Source: Burkholderiales bacterium RIFCSPHIGHO2_12_FULL_61_11
GTDB taxonomy: Bacteria > Pseudomonadota > Gammaproteobacteria > Burkholderiales > Burkholderiaceae_C
Reading direction: 5' to 3'
Assembly: GCA_001770785.1 (NCBI GenBank)
Contig: MERZ01000132.1
Location: forward strand, 1-27,631
DNA length: 27,631 nucleotides
The position numbers and the translations under genes are program-made. The first letter of the stretch is position 1. Each line of letters opens with the position of its first letter. Under the pieces are notes generated by a model that was given only the letters and a program-made list of their open reading frames with translations, had not been told where the DNA came from and did no database searches. Of the stretch, positions 14,563 to 21,703 are shown one piece after another.

Positions 14563-15426
14563 TCAGCGGTTCTTGACTTCACGGACATGGCCGTCGAGCT
14601 CGATAAACGAGGGGCGTTCGGTGGAAACCAGGATTTTCCGACCGAATTCAACCGCCAACTGCGGCACGTAGCCGTTCAGGCTGGCCATCAGCGTGACCTT
14701 GATGCACTCGTAGACATGCAGGGATTCAGCCACCTTGTGCTCGATCAGCGTTGCCAGCGGAGAGACAAAGCCGTAGGCCAACAAGACGCCGAGGAAGGTG
14801 CCGACCATCGCGTGGGCAATCATCTCGCCCATCACCGCGGGCGGCAAGTCGGCGGACGCCAGCGCATGCACCACCCCCAGCACGGCCGCGACAATGCCAA
14901 GCGCCGGCAGCGCATCGCCAACCCTGGCCAGGCTGTGCGCAGGCACTTCGGCCTCGTGCTTGAAAGTTTCGAGTTCGTGCTCCATCAGTTGGTCAATTTC
15001 GAACGGATCGGTATTGCCGCTGACTATCAGGCGCAAGTAGTCGGTCAAAAATTCCATCACCGGAGCATCACCCAGAATCAGCGTATACGGCGCAAACAGG
15101 GGGCTATTGTGCGGATCATCGACATCGGACTCGAGCGCCAGCATGCCGTCCTTGCGCCCTTTGGACAACAGCACATAGAGCAGGGCAAGCAGCTCCATGT
15201 AGAGCGCCTTGTCGTGTTTCTTCGAGCTCCGGAACAGTTTGGGCAGCACCTTGAAAGTGGCGCGTATGGTCTTGCCATCGTTGCCGGCGACAAACGCGCC
15301 CAGCGCAGCGCCACCGATCATCAACAGTTCAAGAGGTTGATACAGCGCGCCGAAATTCCCGCCCATCATGGCAAACCCGCCAAACACGGCCCCCAGCACA
15401 AGCAGATAGCCCACAATTACCAGCAC
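14563..15426 (-). CDS. motA: MotA, flagellar stator protein
   Basis: This encodes 287 residues from a GTG start (VLVIVGYLLVLGAVFGGF in outline). Four membrane helices are visible: about 2-22, 30-48, 170-190 and 200-225. The cytoplasmic loop contains KGRKDGMLALESDVDDP, holding the Arg and Glu that contact FliG, and the functionally important proline is in VGDALPALGIVAAVLG. MotA surrounds MotB in the inner membrane. No ATG near the expected N terminus fits better than the GTG. It lies 60 bp after flhC, as in the enterobacterial flhDC-mot arrangement. Confidence 0.95.
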   Translation of the reverse strand: MLVIVGYLLVLGAVFGGFAMMGGNFGALYQPLELLMIGGAALGAFVAGNDGKTIRATFKVLPKLFRSSKKHDKALYMELLALLYVLLSKGRKDGMLALESDVDDPHNSPLFAPYTLILGDAPVMEFLTDYLRLIVSGNTDPFEIDQLMEHELETFKHEAEVPAHSLARVGDALPALGIVAAVLGVVHALASADLPPAVMGEMIAHAMVGTFLGVLLAYGFVSPLATLIEHKVAESLHVYECIKVTLMASLNGYVPQLAVEFGRKILVSTERPSFIELDGHVREVKNR

Positions 15427-15486
15427 AGTGTTCTCGCTCTAAAAAATGCTTGAAGAATAAGGGTCTGAACGAAAACCCGCGACCCG

Positions 15487-16104
15487 TCAGGCACGCGCCC
15501 CATTGATCACATCCGCAAGCCACTGCGACGACGAGGTCGTGCAGCTCTGCACCTTGATGGGTCCGGCTATTTCGGTCCCGCCGAGTTTGGGCTTGCGCGT
15601 CTTGCCGGCACGCGATGGCGGCCGACACAACACACACACGTAGTTGATTTGCGGGTCGTGCGCGTGGGCCACGAATTGGCCGGTGCAACGCGTGCAGGTG
15701 CTCAACTGCAGCATGTCGCTGTCAAAAAAGCGCACCAGCGTCCAGGCCCGGGTGAAGTCAAGCTCGGGCTCGCTGCCTTGCCGCTGGACTTGCTCCAGGT
15801 AAAGCCGATAGCTCTTGACGAGGCCGGAAATCCGCGTGCAGTCGCCATGGGTCACCATAAACCGGTAGATGTTGTAAAACATCGACGAATGAATATTGGA
15901 CAACCAGGTCATGAACCAGTCTGTGGAAAACGGCAGCAAGCCCTTGGGCGGCGAAGCGCCCTTGATTTCCTTGTACAGCTTGATCAGACGATCCCGACTC
16001 AAACCTGTTTCCGCTTCCAGAAACTGAAGACGGGCGCCCAATTTTATTAAATCGATGGCAAGATTGATTTCCCGCGCTTCACGAATCACACTTTTAGTCG
16101 CCAT
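15487..16104 (-). CDS. flhC: FlhC, flagellar master regulator subunit
   Basis: From the ATG at 16104 this encodes 205 residues. FlhC joins FlhD in the FlhD4C2 complex that activates class 2 flagellar promoters. The zinc-binding cysteines are at C137, C140, C157 and C160, the same numbering as in E. coli FlhC. The N-terminal segment REINLAIDLIKLGARLQFLEAET is conserved. An in-frame TTG three codons earlier is less likely. The C-terminal tail beyond residue 165 is basic and then Ser/Thr-rich. The gene follows flhD after 48 bp. Confidence 0.96.
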   Translation of the reverse strand: MATKSVIREAREINLAIDLIKLGARLQFLEAETGLSRDRLIKLYKEIKGASPPKGLLPFSTDWFMTWLSNIHSSMFYNIYRFMVTHGDCTRISGLVKSYRLYLEQVQRQGSEPELDFTRAWTLVRFFDSDMLQLSTCTRCTGQFVAHAHDPQINYVCVLCRPPSRAGKTRKPKLGGTEIAGPIKVQSCTTSSSQWLADVINGARA

Positions 16105-16152
16105 GATGCCCAAACAAAAGAGAAAATTTGATCTTCTGGTGTATGGGTAACA

Positions 16153-16467
16153 TCAGCAAAGAGCTTCGACCTGCTGGCCGGAAAGAAGAATGGCGGCGTG
16201 CGACTGTTGCAGTGCCAGGCTTTTCCCGTCATGCGTCAGTGCCGACAAGATCGGGTGCTCATCAAACCGGAAGCGGCACAGCAGCAGGCTCGAATTTGCC
16301 AGCTTCACAATTTGCGAAAGTGACAGGTTGCCCAGCAAATCGGCCAGTTCCCGGCTCATGCCCAGGCGGAACATGGCTGACGCAAGGTCTTCCTTCACCA
16401 GCCGCTGCGCCAGCAGCAAATAGGTCAGATTCAAATCGCCAATCTCGTTGGTAGTGCCAGTCGTCAT
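16153..16467 (-). CDS. flhD: FlhD, flagellar master regulator subunit
   Basis: From the ATG at 16467 this encodes 104 residues, the normal FlhD length. The segment [28 protein letters not shown] is the conserved dimer core and the second half contains the DNA-binding helix region. GGAG lies 8 bases upstream of the ATG; an in-frame TTG one codon earlier is less likely. FlhD forms the activator with FlhC. It is the first gene of the flhDC-motAB-cheA run and is preceded by an A/T-rich control region. Confidence 0.95.
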   Translation of the reverse strand: MTTGTTNEIGDLNLTYLLLAQRLVKEDLASAMFRLGMSRELADLLGNLSLSQIVKLANSSLLLCRFRFDEHPILSALTHDGKSLALQQSHAAILLSGQQVEALC

Positions 16468-16706
16468 CAAGATGTCTCCAAATTCTCTTGTAAATTGCTG
16501 ATAAAGGATGGGGGCTCAAAAAACCGCGCTGCAAACCTTGGTCAGGCCAGGGATACGGCCAAAAATGCCGAATCCCATCTAGGGTTTTATCACAACTTAA
16601 TCAGTTTTACATCTCTATAACAATTCAATTAATTATGTTTCACTTAATTTTCATTTTTGTAGAACTTATTAATTAAGTACATAGTCCATTAATCCGCAAA
16701 AATTAA
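16468..16706 (-). promoter_or_regulatory. A/T-rich control region upstream of flhDC
   Basis: These 239 bp separate flhD from the flhB-like gene. The stretch 16590-16706 is strikingly A/T-rich for this GC-rich region, with several TTAATT/AATTAA words including TTATTAATTAAGTAC near 16665. No gene is seen. This is the expected place for flhDC promoters and for many regulators' binding sites; I cannot assign a single promoter. Confidence 0.6.
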
Positions 16707-17027
16707 TCAAACATCTAAATTCCGAATTGAATCGTTATCAAGTTGATACAACCATGCCAGCACTTCGGCGACAGCCACGTACAGTTCCGGCGGAATCTGC
16801 ACGTCCAGGTCAACCTGCATGAGCAGCTTCACCAAGTCCGGCGAGGCATGCACATACAGGCCGCTGTCTCGGGCCCGCTGAACAATCGCGTCGGCCACCT
16901 CGCCGTAGCCTTTGGCCACCACAATGGGCGCCTTGTTTTTGGCGGCATACGACAGCGCCACCGCGCTTGGCCGATCGGGCTGCTGGCTAGCGGGCAGGTC
17001 ATCGCCAGGCAGTTCAGGCGGCATCAT
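16707..17027 (-). CDS. FlhB C-terminal-domain-like protein (FhlB type)
   Basis: From the ATG at 17027 this encodes 106 residues. The stretch SAVALSYAAKNKAPIVVAKGYGEVADAIVQRARDSGLYVHASPDLVKLLMQVDLDVQIPPELYVAVAEVLAWLYQ (outline) matches the cytoplasmic C-terminal domain of FlhB, the export-gate switch protein, but without membrane helices and without the NPTH self-cleavage motif. Such stand-alone domains can partly replace the FlhB C-terminus in substrate switching in some bacteria. It overlaps the end of the fliK-like gene by 14 bp. A longer TTG-initiated reading to 17063 is less likely. Confidence 0.88.
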   Translation of the reverse strand: MMPPELPGDDLPASQQPDRPSAVALSYAAKNKAPIVVAKGYGEVADAIVQRARDSGLYVHASPDLVKLLMQVDLDVQIPPELYVAVAEVLAWLYQLDNDSIRNLDV

Positions 17028-18105
17028 CAGCTTTCTGGCCAGCCGGTCCCGCCAGCGCGCCAATCTGCAAACCGCTCAGTCGCAGGCCCAATGCGCCCAG
17101 GCGTTTGGGAAGCTCGCTGCGCGCCTCACCGAGCAAAGTCAGCGTGGCGTTTTCGCTGGCGGCCAGCTGCAGCTGCAGCGTGTTGCCCGCCAGACTCAAG
17201 CGCACTTCAACCGCCTTGAGCGTGGGCAAATCAAGGGTCAGGCGCGTGCTCCAGGCGGGCGGCAGCGCCTCGGCAGCATCAGAAGTCGCCGGGCGCTCAT
17301 GGTGCTCCAGGTGAATTTCCCACGCCATGGGCGTGCCCGGCCATGCCTCGCCGCCCCAGCGAAAGACCGGAACTGCCAGCAACTCCAGTTGCTGGCGCAC
17401 CAGCGCCATGGCATCGGTGTGAATCCCGGCCGGGGCCGACATATTGCCGTGCAGGGTCTCCAGCGCGTTTGCGTCAGGTTTTTTTGCCGTGGGCTCTTGC
17501 CCGGCCAAGTCCTGCGCCAATGCAGCACTGGCCGCGCCGCCCTGCCCCAGGTTTTGGCCTGCCAACCGCGCGCCCGGCAGCTCCGGGGGTGTTTTTGCCG
17601 TCGCGTCAAGCCGGGCTTGCGGCTCCTGCGCCAACTGAGCCAGCGTGCGCTTGCCGGCGGCAAACTGCAGCAAGTGCGATTCGTAAAACAGCCCGGAAAG
17701 CGCCACTGTGCGGGCCAGCGTTGCCGCCAGCACCGGCCCGGCCGGTGGCGTCGCATCGAGCCACAGCGCTTGGGTGCCGAGAATTTTTGCCTCAGAGCTG
17801 ACTGGAAGGTCCAAGATGGCGCTGAGCGCGCGGGCCACCGTGCTCAACGTGACACTTGCCGGCGAACGCGGCGCCGCGGGGGCATTGCTGCTTTCATGGC
17901 TGCCACCGCTATCGCGCAGCGCCAAACCCGATGACTGTTGCAGGGCTGAGCGCGACGGCAAGCGGATGTCATTACTGACTTTTGCCACACTTGCCACGGC
18001 GTCCGGGCTGGCAATCTCGAGCGCCGTCTTGAGCGGAACCAGGTCCACGCGCTGAGCCAGGCGCGTCGCCAAAAGCGTGTCAATCAGGGGTGTGATGCCG
18101 CTCAT
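17014..18105 (-). CDS. FliK-like flagellar hook-length control family protein
   Basis: This encodes 363 residues. The N-terminal 250 residues are low-complexity, rich in Ala, Pro, Ser and Leu, and weakly conserved. The C-terminal part (about 270-350) resembles the Flg_hook domain: STRLTLDLPTLKAVEVRLSLAGNTLQLQL followed by GEARSELPKRLGALGLRLSGLQIG. Its place between fliT and the flhB-like gene suggests a secreted ruler or switch partner working with that FlhB domain. The canonical fliK normally follows fliJ in the fliF-fliJ operon, outside this window, so this may be a second paralogue and I give no symbol. Its ATG overlaps the fliT stop (ATGA). Confidence 0.75.
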   Translation of the reverse strand: MSGITPLIDTLLATRLAQRVDLVPLKTALEIASPDAVASVAKVSNDIRLPSRSALQQSSGLALRDSGGSHESSNAPAAPRSPASVTLSTVARALSAILDLPVSSEAKILGTQALWLDATPPAGPVLAATLARTVALSGLFYESHLLQFAAGKRTLAQLAQEPQARLDATAKTPPELPGARLAGQNLGQGGAASAALAQDLAGQEPTAKKPDANALETLHGNMSAPAGIHTDAMALVRQQLELLAVPVFRWGGEAWPGTPMAWEIHLEHHERPATSDAAEALPPAWSTRLTLDLPTLKAVEVRLSLAGNTLQLQLAASENATLTLLGEARSELPKRLGALGLRLSGLQIGALAGPAGQKADDAA

Positions 18106-18446
18106 GACAAGGCATCATTGCCCTGGCTGTATGCGCTTTGAAGGCTTTGCTGCCGCTCCAGGCTTTTCAGCACCCCCCCCAGGTATTCCAGCTGCGGCAT
18201 GACAAGGCTGAAAATTTCGGCGTGATTGGCATTGATCCGGCTCAGCAGCTGGTACTTGCGCGCCGACTGCGCCTCGTCCAGCGCCATCAATGGTTCAATG
18301 GCCTTCAACCGGTCCACCGTCTCGCTGTATCGCGCTTCCAGCGCTGGCAACGCACCCCATTGACCGTTGCGCGCCAGCACCAACATGCGCTCGCTCAGCA
18401 CTGCGATCTGCTCATAGCAGTGCAAGACTTCACTTTGAGAACCCAT
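18102..18446 (-). CDS. fliT: FliT-like flagellar export chaperone
   Basis: From the ATG at 18446 this encodes 114 residues, all predicted helical, beginning MGSQSEVLHCYEQIAVLSERMLVLA and ending in a helix with LKSLERQQSLQSAYS. It has the FliT pattern of two long helices with conserved W/L positions (NGQWGALPALEARY). FliT chaperones the cap protein FliD and in enteric bacteria restrains FlhD4C2. The start has AGGAG 6 bases upstream and begins 1 bp after the fliS stop. The longer reading to 18665 runs through fliS in another frame and is rejected. Position after fliD-fliS supports the call more than sequence alone. Confidence 0.85.
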   Translation of the reverse strand: MGSQSEVLHCYEQIAVLSERMLVLARNGQWGALPALEARYSETVDRLKAIEPLMALDEAQSARKYQLLSRINANHAEIFSLVMPQLEYLGGVLKSLERQQSLQSAYSQGNDALS

Positions 18447-18447
18447 C

Positions 18448-18924
18448 TCAAGCTCCTGCGGAAAAACGGTTTGCGGCAGGAACGCTGGACGTCTCAGGCA
18501 TCCGGCTGGCTTGATGCGGGTCGATTTCGCGCCACGCTGAGCTGATATTTTCCAGCAGCCGCTCGGCCTCGTCGAGCAGCGCCGGGTCGTTGCGCAGGTT
18601 GGCGTAGAGCAGGCGCTGGTTGATGTAGTCATAAAACGCCGCCAGGTTCGCCACCAGCGCGGCACCGTCCTTGCCGCCAGCCTCGGCGTCCAGGCTGGCC
18701 TTCAGACCGTTTTCAATGATGTTGATCGCCTTGGAAATGGCATTGCCCTTGGCGCTGATCTCGTTGTGGGCCATGTGGTGGCGCGCCATGGTGATGGCCG
18801 TCTTGACGCCGTCAAACAGCATGCTGATCAACTGGTGCGGCGAGGCACTCATGGCGCCGCTTTCCGTGGCTATTTTGGCGTAGGCGCTGGCGCCGCTGTT
18901 GTAGGCGTGGGGTGGGGTGTACAC
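18448..18924 (-). CDS. fliS: FliS, flagellin export chaperone
   Basis: This encodes 158 residues from a GTG start, with AAGGAG 7 bases upstream that fixes the start. The FliS core is clear: AYAKIATESGAMSASPHQLISMLFDG, then GNAISKAINIIENGL and YDYINQRLLYANLRNDPALLDEAERLLENI. It binds the FliC C-terminus to stop premature polymerisation. The last 25 residues beyond the core (HQASRMPETSSVPAANRF) extend past the usual FliS length of about 125-140. It sits 18 bp after the fliD stop. Confidence 0.95.
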   Translation of the reverse strand: MYTPPHAYNSGASAYAKIATESGAMSASPHQLISMLFDGVKTAITMARHHMAHNEISAKGNAISKAINIIENGLKASLDAEAGGKDGAALVANLAAFYDYINQRLLYANLRNDPALLDEAERLLENISSAWREIDPHQASRMPETSSVPAANRFSAGA

Positions 18925-18942
18925 GGAATGACTCCTTATTTC

Positions 18943-20379
18943 TTACCGGCGATTCATGCTGTCAAACTGCTGCGTCAGATAGCTCGTGGTCGAATTCATT
19001 TTGGCCATCATCATGTCGAGCTGGGTGAATTGCGCGCGGTAACGCGCCACCTTGGCCTGCACGCTCACTTCGGTGGCGGCATAGCGCGTATCCAGCGATT
19101 TCAGCGTGGTGTTGACGCCCGCGGTGGCGCTGCTGAGCTTGCCGCCGCTGCTGATAAAGGTATCGACCAGCGCCGCCAGTTGGGTGCCATAGCCCGCGCT
19201 GCCCCCGGTCGGGCCGGCAAACAGCGCCTCCACATCGTCGCGGTTGCTGGCAAACGACGACTTCAGCTTGCTCGCATCGAAGGCGATCGTGCCATCTTTC
19301 TGAAAGCTCACGCCGACGCTTGACAACACCTTGATCGCCCCGTCCTGCGGCGTATTCAGCGCGGAGCGAATGCTGGTCTGGATGCCGCGCAATGTCGAGT
19401 CACCCACCAGCGCTGCGCCGGTTTTTTTCGCCACGTCATATTTCGTCAGTTGCGTGGCCGTGGCTTGCAGGCTGTTGTAGGCGTTCACAAAAGCGCTGAC
19501 CGCGCTTTCGACCGAAGCGCTATCGCGGCTGACCGTCAGCGTGCTGAGCCCGGGTTTTGCCAGCGTCATCGTCACGCCCTGCACCGCCTCCTTGATCGTA
19601 TTGGTGGGGGCTGTGACGGCAATTCCGTTGACCTTGAGTGCCGCATTGCTGGCGGCGGCGGTCTGCTGCAGGCTTTGCGTGGCCGAAGGATCATGGCTCA
19701 GCAAGCCTTGCAGGCTGGCGTCTCCCGTCACGGCAATTCGCATGCTTGATGCCGCGCCAGTCTCCGTGGAATTGAGCACCAGCCGATAAGGTGAAGCACC
19801 GCCGTCGTTGATGATGCTGGCCGTCACGCCGAGCGTGGCATTCTGGTTGATGGCGTCGCGCAGGCCTTCGAGCGAATTGTTGCTGCTGTCAATCACGATG
19901 GACTGCGCGGTTCGGCTGGCGTCCGTTGAAAAGGCCGCGCCACTGTACTTGCCAGTGGCCGGGTCCAGCGTTCCGCCAGTGATGCTGCCAAAATCAATCG
20001 TCACCGTGCCCAGGCCCACCGCAGCGGTCGCATCAAGCACACCGGCCGCCGCCAGCGACTGCGCTTGCGCCAGCTGCGTCACCTCGATCGAGTAACTGCC
20101 GGCCGCCCCGGTAGCCGCCGCCGTGGCGCTCAGAACATCGGCCGCGCTCGAAGCGGCCTTGACGCCCTGGAACAGGCTGGCATCGGCCAGTTTGCTGGCC
20201 GCCGCCTGAAAACTGCTCAAGGCATTTTGCAGAGTGCCGTAGGCCGACAATTTGGCGGTGTAGCTGACTTGCTGCTTTTGCAGCGCAACCAGCGGCTGAC
20301 TCTCCGCGGCGGCGAGCTTGTCGAGCAAGCCGCTCAAATCGAGGTTGGACCCGACCCCCAAACTTGATACTGACGACAT
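18943..20379 (-). CDS. fliD: FliD, filament cap protein
   Basis: This encodes 478 residues, a usual length. The N-terminal SSVSSLGVGSNLDLSGLLDKL and the following KLSAYGTLQNALSSFQAAASKLAD are conserved FliD_N features; the C-terminal FliD domain (about 230-460) ends with helices containing MMMAKMNSTTSYLTQQFDSMN. FliD pentamers or hexamers cap the growing filament and help flagellin fold. AAGGAG lies 6 bases before the ATG. It follows the chimeric flaG by 18 bp. The first 33 codons recur, diverged, at the start of that upstream flaG gene. Confidence 0.96.
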   Translation of the reverse strand: MSSVSSLGVGSNLDLSGLLDKLAAAESQPLVALQKQQVSYTAKLSAYGTLQNALSSFQAAASKLADASLFQGVKAASSAADVLSATAAATGAAGSYSIEVTQLAQAQSLAAAGVLDATAAVGLGTVTIDFGSITGGTLDPATGKYSGAAFSTDASRTAQSIVIDSSNNSLEGLRDAINQNATLGVTASIINDGGASPYRLVLNSTETGAASSMRIAVTGDASLQGLLSHDPSATQSLQQTAAASNAALKVNGIAVTAPTNTIKEAVQGVTMTLAKPGLSTLTVSRDSASVESAVSAFVNAYNSLQATATQLTKYDVAKKTGAALVGDSTLRGIQTSIRSALNTPQDGAIKVLSSVGVSFQKDGTIAFDASKLKSSFASNRDDVEALFAGPTGGSAGYGTQLAALVDTFISSGGKLSSATAGVNTTLKSLDTRYAATEVSVQAKVARYRAQFTQLDMMMAKMNSTTSYLTQQFDSMNRR

Positions 20380-20397
20380 GCGGACTCCTTGATGTGG

Positions 20398-20913
20398 TTA
20401 AGCGTTCACCGACCTGAAAGCGCGTGGTTGCTGATCGGCTGCCACCTCCGTCACCCACGGGCGACTCCAGCGCGCCGACGCCGGCTCCGTGGAATTTGTC
20501 ATCAACTGCGCTTCGTGGCAGATCTTCTGGTAGACCAGAAGATCCTGCAACTTGACCAGCGCTTTGGAGATTGGCCGCAATTGTTCAGAAGACATCTGGA
20601 GGATGACCTTGCCGTTCTCCAGGTTCACCACACTGGCGATCATCGTGTCGGCCGTTTTGTCAAACGCAAGCTGCACGCCGATGGAAGCCATTTTCAATGT
20701 CTGGTTGATTTCAGCCAGCACGTCACTCGCATGCCTGGACGTGGCCTCAGCCATTTTTTTTGTGCCGGCAACCGCCACGCTCTTGCGCACCGGGCCGGTC
20801 GTCCCGGGGGGCGGCAACACGACCAGCGGCTGACTCTCGGCAGCGGCGGCAGGATCGGGAAAACCGGCCAAATCGAAGCTGGAACCCACCCCCAAACTTG
20901 AGACTAATGACAT
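20398..20913 (-). CDS. flaG: FlaG paralogue 1, with a FliD-derived N terminus
   Basis: This encodes 171 residues. Residues about 68-132 form a FlaG domain (AEINQTLKMASIGVQLAFDK ... LQDLLVYQKI), and by my hand count 41 of 65 positions equal the second FlaG at 21139-21516. The first 33 residues (MSLVSSLGVGSSFDLAGF...AAAESQPLV) instead match the start of FliD at 24 of 33 positions, and the DNA matches at about 76 of 99 bases plus the ribosome binding region. A 40-residue tail (from CHEAQLMTN) follows the FlaG domain and is unlike the other copy. The usual FlaG signature E-x-x-RQ-x-P-S-E is altered to KVILQMSSEQ. Probably a duplicated, diverging filament-length factor. Confidence 0.85.
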   Translation of the reverse strand: MSLVSSLGVGSSFDLAGFPDPAAAAESQPLVVLPPPGTTGPVRKSVAVAGTKKMAEATSRHASDVLAEINQTLKMASIGVQLAFDKTADTMIASVVNLENGKVILQMSSEQLRPISKALVKLQDLLVYQKICHEAQLMTNSTEPASARWSRPWVTEVAADQQPRAFRSVNA

Positions 20914-20945
20914 GCTGGCTCCTTGCTCTTTGTTGAACTAAACCT

Positions 20946-21009
20946 AACTGCTCTGCACCTGTGTCGGCTTACGCTGCGCTAAGCCGACCTACGGAACTGC
21001 TCTGCACCT
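20946..21009. repeat. 15-bp direct repeat flanking a REP copy
   Basis: AACTGCTCTGCACCT occurs at 20946-20960 and again at 20995-21009, bracketing REP copy B1 (20961-20992). Either the REP unit was inserted with duplication of this segment or the unit is a short tandem duplication. Confidence 0.85.
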
Positions 21010-21142
21010 ACGGAACCGGAGCCCGATTTGACCCGTAGGTCGGCTTAGCCGCAGCGTAAGCCGACATCTGCGCTTGCTGCGGCTTCCGGGGGATGTCGGC
21101 TTACGCTTCGCTAAGCCGACCTACGAATTCAACCCGACCTAC
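20961..21142. repeat. REP-like cluster B (three copies plus a half copy)
   Basis: Copies B1 (20961-20992, reverse), B2 (21035-21067, forward) and B3 (21093-21124, reverse) all carry the C-type stem (GGCTTA with TAAGCC). A half copy, AACCCGACCTAC at 21131-21142, carries the G-type arm and overlaps the flaG stop codon (CTA at 21139-21141). The gap 20914-21138 between the two flaG genes holds only these repeats. Confidence 0.92.
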
Positions 21143-21516
21143 ACCTTCTGGCTCACCAGAAGACCCTGCAACCTGCCCAGGACTTTCGAGACCTGCACCA
21201 TTTCCTCGGAAGGCATCTGGCGAATCACCTCGCCCGCTTCGACATCCACCACCTTGGCGATCAGGGTGTTGGCCTCCTTGTCGAACTCGAATTGAACGCC
21301 AATGGAAGCCATTTGCAAGGTCTGGTTGATCTCGGCCAGCGCGGCATGCGCTTGCGTGGGCGTGGCCTCAGCCGTTTTTTTCTCGCGCTCAAGGGGGGCA
21401 ACCTCACGCACCGGCTCGGTCGTTTTGGCTGGCTGTGACGCGGGCGGATCAGCCACGGTGCTCTGGCGCAGCGGGCTTGCCGGGTTTACCGTTAGGGCAC
21501 TGACCGAAACTGTCAT
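21139..21516 (-). CDS. flaG: FlaG paralogue 2
   Basis: From the ATG at 21516 this encodes 125 residues; AGGAG lies 9 bases upstream, while the longer reading to 21546 needs a GTG start. The N-terminal 55 residues are Pro/Ala/Thr/Glu-rich; the FlaG domain (about 60-125) has AEINQTLQMASIGVQFEFDKEANTLIAKVVD (outline) and the conserved EVIRQMPSEEM motif. FlaG proteins limit filament length in other bacteria. The last codons read GTG TAG where the TAG belongs to a REP-like half copy, so the 3' end has been shaped by a repeat insertion; the protein ends VSQKV, only a few residues after the motif where FlaG proteins normally stop, so function is probably kept. Confidence 0.92.
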   Translation of the reverse strand: MTVSVSALTVNPASPLRQSTVADPPASQPAKTTEPVREVAPLEREKKTAEATPTQAHAALAEINQTLQMASIGVQFEFDKEANTLIAKVVDVEAGEVIRQMPSEEMVQVSKVLGRLQGLLVSQKV

Positions 21517-21580
21517 GGCTTTGTCTCCTGGGGAATCGCTAGGCACTCACGCCTGAAATTTCAAGCGGGAGTGCTTAGCG

Positions 21581-21599
21581 CAGGCGGATAGACCGCCTG
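21581..21599 (-). other. Perfect hairpin between fliC and flaG
   Basis: CAGGCGG, a 5-base loop (ATAGA) and CCGCCTG make a 7-bp perfect stem. It is not followed by a T-run in either direction. It could slow read-through or be an RNA stability element between fliC and flaG. Confidence 0.4.
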
Positions 21600-21606
21600 G
21601 GTCTCA

Positions 21607-21688
21607 ATGTCGGGTTACGCCTTTGGGGGCTAACCCGACCTACGCATCACTCCCCCGTGGGTCGGGTTAGCGAAGCGTAAGCCGACAT
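21607..21688. repeat. REP-like pair C just downstream of fliC
   Basis: C1 (21607-21643, reverse) has a fully paired G-type stem. C2 (21657-21688, forward) joins a G-type left arm (GTCGGGTTAGC) to a C-type right arm (GCGTAAGCCGACAT), leaving a mismatch. The pair begins 16 bp after the fliC stop and no other terminator is seen there. Confidence 0.92.
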
Positions 21689-21703
21689 CTTTTCTACGCC
21701 CGA

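Noticed and set aside
14482..15453. A 323-codon plus-strand open frame antisense to motA
   Set aside because: It mirrors motA, is rich in His/Gln/Arg, and resembles no known family.
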